This document shows positions 6,088-13,900 of a stretch of DNA of 19,549 bases, piece by piece (the stretch's first letter is position 1; each line of letters starts with the position of its first letter). This stretch comes from Myxococcales bacterium UBA1203. GTDB taxonomy: Bacteria > Myxococcota > Myxococcia > Myxococcales > UBA5297. A model generated the notes under the pieces. It had not been told where the DNA came from, made no database searches, and saw nothing but the letters and a program-made list of their open reading frames with translations. Both the position numbers and the translations under genes were made by a program. The DNA lies in contig DBXV01000010.1 of the NCBI GenBank assembly GCA_002309695.1, forward strand, positions 1-19,549, given 5' to 3'.

Positions 6088-8427
6088 ATGGAACAACAGA
6101 CCAAACGCGACACCAGCGCCGACAACCTTGTCAGCTTCGAGGCCATCGACCTCAGGCAGTACGCCTTCGTTCTGCTGAAGCGGAAATGGTTCATCCTCTT
6201 CTTCACGCTCCTCGTGTCGGTCATCGCCATGACCTGGACCATGGGGCAGGAGCGCATCTATTCGGCCTCGTGCGCCATCGTCATCGAGGCGCAGGCGCCG
6301 CAGGTGCTGGGGGAGATCCGTGACGCGGTCAACATCGGCTCGGGCGGCTACTGGTACAACCGCGAATATTACGAGACGCAGTACCGCATCATCCGCAGCC
6401 GGGAGGTGGCCGAGCGCGTCGTGGAGAAGCTGGGGCTGGAGGGCGACATCCGCTTTCTGGGTCTGGAAAAGCTGCCCGAAGAGAAGCGGGAAGCGGCGCT
6501 GAAAAGGGCCGATGCCGCGTCTGTCCTTCTGGGGCGCATCACCGTCGAGCCCGTCCACGACTCCATGGTCGTGCAGATTCTCGCCGAGGACAGGGACCCG
6601 GAGCGGGCCGCCATGATCGCCAACGCAGTGGCCGACACCTATATGCAGCTGAATGTCGAGCGCCGCGCTGAAGGGTCCAGGGACGCCGCCGACTGGCTGG
6701 GCGACCAGCGCCGCGACCTCAAGGCCAAGCACGAGAAGAGCGAGCTCGCCCTCTACCAGTTCCGGAAGGCCAACGACCTCGTTTACACGTCCCTTGAGGA
6801 CAAGCAGACGATGACCACGCAGAAGTTCGCCACCATCAGCGACTCTCTGACGCGGACGCGCCTCAAGCGCGCGGAGCTTTCGCCCAAGGTCAAAAAAATC
6901 CAGGAGGCTCAGAGATCGGGAAAGCCCGAGCAGCTCATGGCCCTGGACGACGTGGCGAGCAGCCCCTTCATCATCGATTTGAAGAAGAAGTACCTCGACT
7001 GCCAGAACGAGGTTCTGGACCTCTCGGAGCGCTACGGCGACGAGCACCCCAAGATGAAGGTGGCCAAGGAGAAGCTGGAGACGGCCAGGAACGTCCTCAA
7101 CCGAGAAGTCATGCTCCTGCTGAACGTGCGCCTGACTCAGTTTGCCGAGCTCATGGAGACGGAGCGGGCGCTGGCCGACATGCTGGGCGAGGTCAAGCGG
7201 GAGGCCTTCGAGAACAACAAGAAGGAAATTGAGTACAAGCGGCTGGCCCGGGAGGAGGCCAACAACCGGAACCTCTCCGACCTCGTGGTCAAGCGCATGA
7301 CGGAGCTCGACCTCTCCAGCCTCCTCAAGACCAACAACGTCCGGCGCCTGGAGCAGGCCTCGCCCCCCGACCGGCCCATCCGGCCCAGGCCGCTGAAAAA
7401 TCTGCTGGTGGCGGCTGTTCTGGGCCTTCTTCTGGGCATGGGCATCGCCCTGGGGCTGGACGCGCTGGATCAGAGTGTGCGCGGGCCCGCGGATCTGACG
7501 GCCATGGAGCTCGATTGTCTGGGGCTCCTCTCGAAAATTCCCACAGGCAAAAACACGGACCGCGACAGATTCGCCGCCGATTCGCCCCAAAGCGTCCTCT
7601 CGGAGCAGATGCGGGCGATTCGCACCAATATGCTCTTCATGCGGCCGGATGCTCCGCCCAGGTGCATCGTCATCACCAGCGCCTTCCCGCAGGAGGGCAA
7701 GACCACGACCCTCATCAACCTGGGCATCACCCTGGCCCAGGCCGGCGGCAGAATTCTTCTCGTGGACAGCGACATGCGGCGCCCCCGCCTGCACAAGACT
7801 TTCAATCTGGGGGACGACAAGGGGCTCTCTTCGGTCATCGCCGGGACAGATCAGCTGGACGATGCCGTGCGCAAGACCGACATCGAGAACCTTTTTGTCC
7901 TGCCCTGCGGGCCCGTCCCGCCCAATCCGGCGGAGCTGCTCCACACACGGCGCTTCCAGGAGCTGATTCGCGAGATGAGCGGCAAGTTCGACCGCGTGCT
8001 CTTCGACTCCCCGCCCGCCGGAATTGTCACCGACGCCATCATTCTCTCCAACGAGCTCGACGGGACGATTTTCGTCATCAAGGCCTTCAAGACCGAGAAG
8101 CCCGCCGTGGAGCGCGCGCTGGCCAGCCTGAGGGAGGCCGGGGCCAAGATGATGGGCGCGATTCTGAACAACGTCTCCGGAGGCCGCAGGGCCGGCTACT
8201 ACGGCGATTATTACGGCGGCTATTACGGGGGCTACTACCGATACGGCAGCTACGGCAGGAGCGAGAGTTCCGGTCGTAAGCACAAGAGCTCCCGACGGGG
8301 CACCTCAGGCACATCCGCAGAGGGACAGGCAGCAGTGTCCGCATCGGACGCATCCGGCTCTGTTCAGACCGCCTCAGAAAAGCAGCCCACGGACAAAAAC
8401 GGCTCACCGCCGCCACAAGCCTCATGA
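6088..8427 (+). CDS. Wzc-type polysaccharide co-polymerase / tyrosine autokinase
   Basis: A 779-residue inner-membrane BY-kinase that would control chain length and export of capsule or exopolysaccharide by cycles of Tyr phosphorylation. Order: N-terminal Wzz segment (DLRQYAFVLLKRKW leading into TM1 at 34-50), periplasmic part with long coiled coils to about 430, TM2 at 439-457 after a Pro/Arg stretch, then the cytoplasmic kinase. Walker A is SAFPQEGKTTT (GK at 537-538), Walker A' VDSDMRRP (559-566), Walker B VLFDSPP (637-643). A ten-tyrosine cluster spans 704-722. Two oddities: Gln535 stands where SAxPGEGK proteins have Gly, and about 57 polar residues follow the Tyr cluster, which usually ends the protein. 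ATG 6088 is the first start in frame; no strong Shine-Dalgarno is seen. The following capE and capF fit a capsule operon. Confidence 0.93.
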   Translation: MEQQTKRDTSADNLVSFEAIDLRQYAFVLLKRKWFILFFTLLVSVIAMTWTMGQERIYSASCAIVIEAQAPQVLGEIRDAVNIGSGGYWYNREYYETQYRIIRSREVAERVVEKLGLEGDIRFLGLEKLPEEKREAALKRADAASVLLGRITVEPVHDSMVVQILAEDRDPERAAMIANAVADTYMQLNVERRAEGSRDAADWLGDQRRDLKAKHEKSELALYQFRKANDLVYTSLEDKQTMTTQKFATISDSLTRTRLKRAELSPKVKKIQEAQRSGKPEQLMALDDVASSPFIIDLKKKYLDCQNEVLDLSERYGDEHPKMKVAKEKLETARNVLNREVMLLLNVRLTQFAELMETERALADMLGEVKREAFENNKKEIEYKRLAREEANNRNLSDLVVKRMTELDLSSLLKTNNVRRLEQASPPDRPIRPRPLKNLLVAAVLGLLLGMGIALGLDALDQSVRGPADLTAMELDCLGLLSKIPTGKNTDRDRFAADSPQSVLSEQMRAIRTNMLFMRPDAPPRCIVITSAFPQEGKTTTLINLGITLAQAGGRILLVDSDMRRPRLHKTFNLGDDKGLSSVIAGTDQLDDAVRKTDIENLFVLPCGPVPPNPAELLHTRRFQELIREMSGKFDRVLFDSPPAGIVTDAIILSNELDGTIFVIKAFKTEKPAVERALASLREAGAKMMGAILNNVSGGRRAGYYGDYYGGYYGGYYRYGSYGRSESSGRKHKSSRRGTSGTSAEGQAAVSASDASGSVQTASEKQPTDKNGSPPPQAS

Positions 8428-8513
8428 CGCAGGAAGGCCTCTCCTGACTGACCGTCCTCCCCACCTTGAAGGCCCGCCGGATGTTCTTCGGCTTCGGCCG
8501 CGCAGGCTTCCCC

Positions 8514-9557
8514 ATGACCTCAGACATCTTCTCCGAAAAAACCCTCTTCATCGCGGGCGGCACCGGCTCTTTCGGCAACGCCGTGCTCCGGCGCTTCCTC
8601 AAGACAGACATCGGCGAAATCCGCATCTTCTCGCGGGACGAGAAAAAGCAGGACGACCAGCGGCACACCTACAACGACCCAAAAATCAAATACTACATCG
8701 GCGACGTGCGCGACCTCTCCAGCCTCCGCGCTGCCATGCGCGGGGTCGATTACGTGTTCCACGCGGCGGCTCTGAAACAGGTGCCGAGCTGCGAGTTTTT
8801 CCCGCTGGAAGCCGTGAAGACGAACATTCTGGGGACGGACAACGTGCTCACGGCGGCCATCGAGGCGGGCGTGAAAAAGGCCATCTGCCTGTCCACGGAC
8901 AAGGCCGCCTACCCCATCAACGCCATGGGCATGTCCAAGGCGCTCATGGAAAAGGTCTTCGTCGCCAAGGCGCGCACGGTCGATGTGGAAAGAGGCGGCA
9001 CGCTCATCTGCGGTACCCGCTACGGCAACGTCCTCTGCTCGCGCGGAAGCGTCGTTCCGCTCTTCATCGATCAGCTCAAAGCCAGGAAATCCCTGACCGT
9101 GACGGCGCCGGAGATGACGCGCTTCATTATGAGCCTGGAAGAGGCCGTCGATCTCGTGCTCTTCGCCTTTGAGAATGCCCGCCCCGGCGACATCCTCGTG
9201 CAGAAGGCCCCCGCCTGCACCATCGGCGACCTCGCGGAGGCGGTGCAGAAGGTCTTCGGCGTCTCGGCCGGCACCAAGGTCATCGGCATCCGGCACGGCG
9301 AGAAAATGTACGAGACGCTCCTTACCCGCGAGGAGAGCGCCCACGCCGAAGACCTGGGCGGCTTCTACCGAATCAGCGCCGACAACCGGGACCTCAACTA
9401 TGACAAGTATTTCGTCGATGGCTCGGCCCACCCCGCAGAGCTCCATGAGTTCAACTCGGACAACACGCGGCGGCTCAATGCGGATGAGGTGGCAGAGATC
9501 CTTCGGCAGCAGCCTTATGTGCGGGCGGCTCTGGCCGAATGGGAGACGCGCCCATGA
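8514..9557 (+). CDS. capE: UDP-GlcNAc inverting 4,6-dehydratase/5-epimerase (CapE/FnlA/WbjB type)
   Basis: A 347-residue extended SDR enzyme for the first step of UDP-L-FucNAc-type sugar synthesis: UDP-GlcNAc is dehydrated at C4/C6 and epimerised at C5. The nucleotide-binding loop GGTGSFGN is at 15-22, followed by the family stretch IRIFSRDEKKQDDQR. The catalytic YxxxK Tyr is replaced by Met in MGMSK (138-142) after LSTDKAAYPINA, as in CapE/FlaA1 dehydratases. GTRYGNV and TRFIMSLEEAVDLV are also family motifs. Upstream in-frame starts exist (TTG 8466, ATG 8481) but homologues begin close to the Rossmann fold, so ATG 8514 is preferred; its Shine-Dalgarno is weak. It lies 86 bp after the kinase gene and overlaps capF by 4 bases. 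Confidence 0.92.
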   Translation: MTSDIFSEKTLFIAGGTGSFGNAVLRRFLKTDIGEIRIFSRDEKKQDDQRHTYNDPKIKYYIGDVRDLSSLRAAMRGVDYVFHAAALKQVPSCEFFPLEAVKTNILGTDNVLTAAIEAGVKKAICLSTDKAAYPINAMGMSKALMEKVFVAKARTVDVERGGTLICGTRYGNVLCSRGSVVPLFIDQLKARKSLTVTAPEMTRFIMSLEEAVDLVLFAFENARPGDILVQKAPACTIGDLAEAVQKVFGVSAGTKVIGIRHGEKMYETLLTREESAHAEDLGGFYRISADNRDLNYDKYFVDGSAHPAELHEFNSDNTRRLNADEVAEILRQQPYVRAALAEWETRP

Positions 9558-10681
9558 AGGTGCTGGTGACAGGCAGCCGCGGCTTCATCGGCAAAAACCT
9601 TCTGGCCTCGCTCCGCGCTCTGCGGAAGGACGCAGAAATTCTCACTTTCGACCGGGACAGTGCGCCTCAGGACCTGGAAGCGATGGCTGCCGCGTGCGGC
9701 TTTGTGTTTCACCTCGCGGGCGTGAACCGGCCTCAAAACGAGCGGGAATTTATGGAGGGCAACCGCGATCTGACGCGCCGGCTGGTCTCCGCCCTCGAAA
9801 AAGCCGGCAATGCCGCCCCGATTCTCTTCACGTCGTCCATTCAGGCGATCCAGGACAATCCTTACGGCCTCAGCAAACGGGCTGCGGAAGAGGTTCTGAG
9901 GGAGCACGAGCGGCGCACAAATGCGCCCGTCTTCATCTACCGGCTGCCCAATGCCTTCGGCAAAGGCTCCCGGCCCAACTACAACAGCGCCATCGCCACC
10001 TTCTGCCACAACATCGCCCGCGGCCTGCCCGTCGAAGTCCGCGAACCGGACCGCGTCCTCCATCTGGCCTACATCGATGACATTCTCGACGAGTTTCTGC
10101 GGGCGATGGACCTCTCCCCCACCCGAACCGGCGCAGACCTCTGTCAGGTACCCGTGATTCACGAGGCCAAGCTGCAGAGCATCGCCGACACGATTCGCCG
10201 CTTTCAGGATGACTTTGACCGCGGCACGGCCCCCGCCCAGGACACGCCGCTCGAACGGAAGCTGTATGCCACCTGGCTCAGCTTTCTGCCGCAGGAGCGC
10301 TGGCGCCATGCGCTGGACATGAAATGCGACCACCGGGGCTCGTTCAGTGAATTTCTGCGCCTGGGCGGCCGGGGGCAGGTGTCCATCAATGCCGCCAAGC
10401 CGGGCGTCACCAAAGGCGGCCACTGGCACCACACCAAGTCGGAAAAATTTTTGGTGGTGCAGGGCAAAGGGCGCGTTCGGCTCCGTCCGGTGGGTGAATC
10501 ACACATCACTGAATTTTTCGTCAGCGGCGAGCGCCTCGATGTGGTGGAAATTCCCGTGGGATATACCCACGACATCACCAATATGGGTGAAAGTGACTTG
10601 ATTACGGTTATGTGGGCCAGTGAACCTTTCGACCCGGAACACCCGGACACTTATTTTGAACCGGTGGAGATGGGGGAGTGA
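9554..10681 (+). CDS. capF: CapF-type bifunctional UDP-sugar reductase with C-terminal cupin
   Basis: A 375-residue two-domain enzyme (S. aureus CapF is about 369). The N-terminal SDR half has GSRGFIG at 7-13 (GxxGxxG) and catalytic YGLSK at 104-108 after TSSIQA. The C-terminal half is a cupin with GGHWHHTKSEKFLVVQGKG; the His cluster at 290-293 is the expected metal site. By family knowledge the cupin epimerises C3 of the CapE product and the SDR domain reduces C4 with NADPH, giving UDP-2-acetamido-2,6-dideoxy-L-talose. ATG 9554 overlaps the capE stop (ATGA), has GGGAG eight bases before it, and begins with the canonical MKVLVTGSRGFIG; the ATG at 9539 would add only five residues. The 2-epimerase CapG/FnlC that normally completes UDP-L-FucNAc does not follow. 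Confidence 0.93.
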   Translation: MKVLVTGSRGFIGKNLLASLRALRKDAEILTFDRDSAPQDLEAMAAACGFVFHLAGVNRPQNEREFMEGNRDLTRRLVSALEKAGNAAPILFTSSIQAIQDNPYGLSKRAAEEVLREHERRTNAPVFIYRLPNAFGKGSRPNYNSAIATFCHNIARGLPVEVREPDRVLHLAYIDDILDEFLRAMDLSPTRTGADLCQVPVIHEAKLQSIADTIRRFQDDFDRGTAPAQDTPLERKLYATWLSFLPQERWRHALDMKCDHRGSFSEFLRLGGRGQVSINAAKPGVTKGGHWHHTKSEKFLVVQGKGRVRLRPVGESHITEFFVSGERLDVVEIPVGYTHDITNMGESDLITVMWASEPFDPEHPDTYFEPVEMGE

Positions 10682-10982
10682 TGTTGATTACAATTATCCA
10701 ATTCATATTTTAATTGATGCGCTTAACTATATACTTTTCTATTATCCCTCGCCGTCAGAATTATTATATTGACAACTAATCAAACAATCAGCTGTTCGAA
10801 TAATAAAAATACCAGAAAGGACTGCACCGAAGCAGCAGCTTCTCCCCCAAATACCCCCTTGCAACGCTCTTCACGCTGACAAATAGAAACATTGTTTTCA
10901 GCTTTGCTGCACCTCGTTTCGCATGTCGTTTCCGCTGTTTTTGTTTTGAGACAAGTTCTCTCGTATCAGGAGATACACTTAC
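10682..10982. other. AT-rich intergenic region before the large lipoprotein gene
   Basis: A 301-bp stretch of low GC (14 of 60 and 21 of 60 bases in its first two 60-base lines). It has no gene. A perfect TTGACA lies at 10769-10774 but no good -10 follows at 16-18 bases. A 6-bp inverted repeat CAATTA/TAATTG lies at 10691-10716. There is no clear terminator for capF. The Shine-Dalgarno AGGAGA (10968-10973) serves the next gene. It probably carries the promoter of the 10983 gene. Confidence 0.6.
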
Positions 10983-13900
10983 ATGTCGTTTTACAATCAG
11001 AAGTTCGGTAAATTTTTTCTCTTAGCCGCCTTTTTGTCGTCCGCCGCGCTGCTTCCTGCCTGCGGCAGCAAAAAGAAAAACGACAATCCCCAGCCGCCCG
11101 TCGATCCCATCGTCCTGAGGACACTTCCCTCAACGATTGAAATTGTTTCCGACAAAGGTTGCTACATCGACGACGACTGCAAAGCCGGCATGTTCTGTTT
11201 CCAGGGCATGTGCACGGCTGAATGCCAAACGGCCGATGACTGCGGCGGCGCCGACTGCAATGAAAACGGACGCTGCGTCGCCAAGGCCAACAAGGCGGGC
11301 GAGGGTTCGCCTGTCCTTCCGGAGACGCTGCCCGATGTCACCGTCATCGAGGCCGACCGCACGGTCATCGAGGCGGCCGAAGGGGATGCCAAAGTCACCT
11401 ACGCCGTCAGGACGGACAAGGACATCGCCCAGGGCGCGATTCTCTATCGGCTCGACATCGACGGCGAAGGAACGACAGCCGCGAAGCGTGCCGAGGGAGA
11501 GCGCGATTTCCACTTCGAGATTCCCGCCGGGCTGGCCGCGGCCGACGCTTCCCATGCCGCCGTTCAAACCGTGAACCTCGTCTCGTCCATAGGCAACTGG
11601 ACGATTAACGTCATTCCCAAGGTCAAGACGGCAGGCCGCTACGAGGGCAGCGTCGTCTTCAATCAGTTCGGCGGCGCGGAACTTCCCGTAGAGATGGCCT
11701 TCGAGGTTGAGCCCTCCTACGCCGAATCGCTGAATGACGTGACATCAATGAAAGTGGCCCTGCCCTCATCGCTCCAGGAGCTCTTCTCGCCCGAAAGCGT
11801 CGAAGCCACAGCTGACGGCACCAAGTGGGTGCGCCTGACGATGAAGAAAGAGCAGGCGCAGAACTGCGTTTCGGAACAGACTTGCTGGTCTGCGGCCTTT
11901 TCCACCAACGACTTCCATCAGGGCACGAGCGACATCTTTGGAACGAACAGTCTGAACCGCTCCATCCGCATCGAGGTCAACAGTCTGGACCGCTCGAATA
12001 AGCGGATTCAGGGCTACCTCCGCGACACATGGAAGGGGCTCTATCGGAAGGCCACCCAGGGTTCGAATATGACCTGGGCGGATGTGACGGCCGAGGGCGC
12101 GTTCTTGCTGACCCGCATGGACGGCCTCAAAAAGGTCACCCCGATAGAAGACCACACGCCCGCCGAATCGGTCACTGTGGGTGAGCCTGCCAACACGCTG
12201 TCCCTCGCGCGCTGCACTCAGACCGGGGCCTATGACGCCACGCTCGCCGCCGACGTCTGCCCCGCCGCCGCGTCCGGACTCGACAGTGTTGACGGCGACA
12301 CGCTGGCCGCCTGCGGCAATGCCCTCGCGAGTGCCCTGCTCGACAGCGACGACCTCACCTCGAAAATCGTCCTCTGCTACATGAGCAACGCCAGCGCCTC
12401 AGGCGGCGAGCACTGCGAGACGCCCGATGGGCTCACCTTCGCCGACTTCCTCAAGAAGTGCGCGGCTAAGGACGGCTACTGCGTCGAAGACCCGAAATTC
12501 ACCTGCGCCGGCGACATTCTGGCGCGGGCCTATCAGCTCTCCAGCGGCAGCGGCGCGACGGCGGCACAGGTTCTCTCGAACTGGCAGTCCATCGTGCGCG
12601 AGTCGTACCTGGGGCCCCAGCTCGCCGCCTTCCAGAATGACGTGAACGCCCGCATCGACTGGCTGCAGTCGACTGAGGTTCCCCAGATTCTGGCCAGCGC
12701 CTTTACCGAGCTGAACACGCGCATTCTGACCAGCTGGGAAAACAACGTCCTCAACACGCACTTCTCCGTTCTGGGGAGCCAGTTCACACCCCATTCGATG
12801 GAGACTCTGGCGAGAGAGACGGAGGACGAGGCCATCAGCTCCACGCGGACGGGCCTTCTTGGAGATGCCTCGTCCACTTGGGAAGGTGCCATGACCGCTC
12901 TGACCACCGCCTCAGCGCGCTGGAATGAGCTCTACACCGACACCATCACGCGCGCGGCAAAGACCTCCTCCGTCAGGAAGCGGATGATTGACCTCTACGT
13001 CGCCGCGCTCGTCTTGAGCGACCTCAACAAGGCTGGTGGAAACTCCTCTGCCAACGCCAGTTTCGGAAGCGGCTTCCGCGAGCTTCTCCTCTCGCTGGAG
13101 CAGCTGTCTCGCTCCTTCAACGACCTCGTCTTCATGCGCGACGCCGAAGTGGTCGTTCCCCGCTCGGTCGATCCCATGAGCGACAGAAATACGCTCATCT
13201 CCGAGCGGAAGACGAAGGCCGAACAGGCTGTGAACAAGGCTTACACAGCCATCGACGCCATCATCGAGAAGTATCAGAACCAGCAGCTGAGCCAGGAGAC
13301 TGTCGTGGGCGAACTGAACGCTCAGCTCCTCGCGCTCGCGGGCGACCTCGCCGACATCTGCGGGCTGCCTTCGGGCTGCACGGCGCAGCAATTCCTGGAC
13401 GGCAAAGAGGGCTGCGGCATTTCCACCGCTCTGGGCGAGTGCGGTGTTCAGGCCAGCGGAGAGGCCGCCGCCGGTGAGGCGGGAACGGCGCTGAGGGCCT
13501 ACGCGACCGCTCTCCTCGATGTTGAGAGCGCCAAGAGCGCCTATCAGACTTACACAACCAAGCTGCAGCTGGAGACGGAGAGCGCCGAGGGCTTCGCCAA
13601 AAACATTCAGGCATGGGACAGGCAGCGCCGGGAGGCTTCAGCCAAGGTCCAGCAGCATCTCGACGCCATCGCGGCGATTGATGACGCGCAGCTCGCCGCC
13701 GAAGTCGCCGTGATCAAGGAGTCCATGGAGAAGCGCGCCAAGGCCCTCGCTGATCAGGCCGCCCGGGTCGCTGAGTGGAGCACTATCCGCATCAACGGGG
13801 CGAATCACGATTACAAGGAGCTCATCAAAATCTCGGCGCTCAACTCTACCGCCAATGCCCTCAATATCGGCGGCGAATACGCTGCGGACACGGCTGAGGC

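Noticed and set aside
6013..8283. Long minus-strand frame (756 codons) opposite the tyrosine kinase gene
   Set aside because: Antisense shadow of a GC-rich gene; the plus strand carries Walker motifs, membrane helices and the Tyr cluster.
8466..8513. Upstream starts (TTG 8466, ATG 8481) for capE
   Set aside because: They add 11-16 residues before the point where homologues begin; kept only as alternatives.
8520..9446. Minus-strand frame opposite capE
   Set aside because: Codon-bias shadow; the capE motifs are clear on the plus strand.
10769..10797. TTGACA as a full sigma70 promoter
   Set aside because: No acceptable -10 element at 16-18 bases; reported only as part of the AT-rich region.
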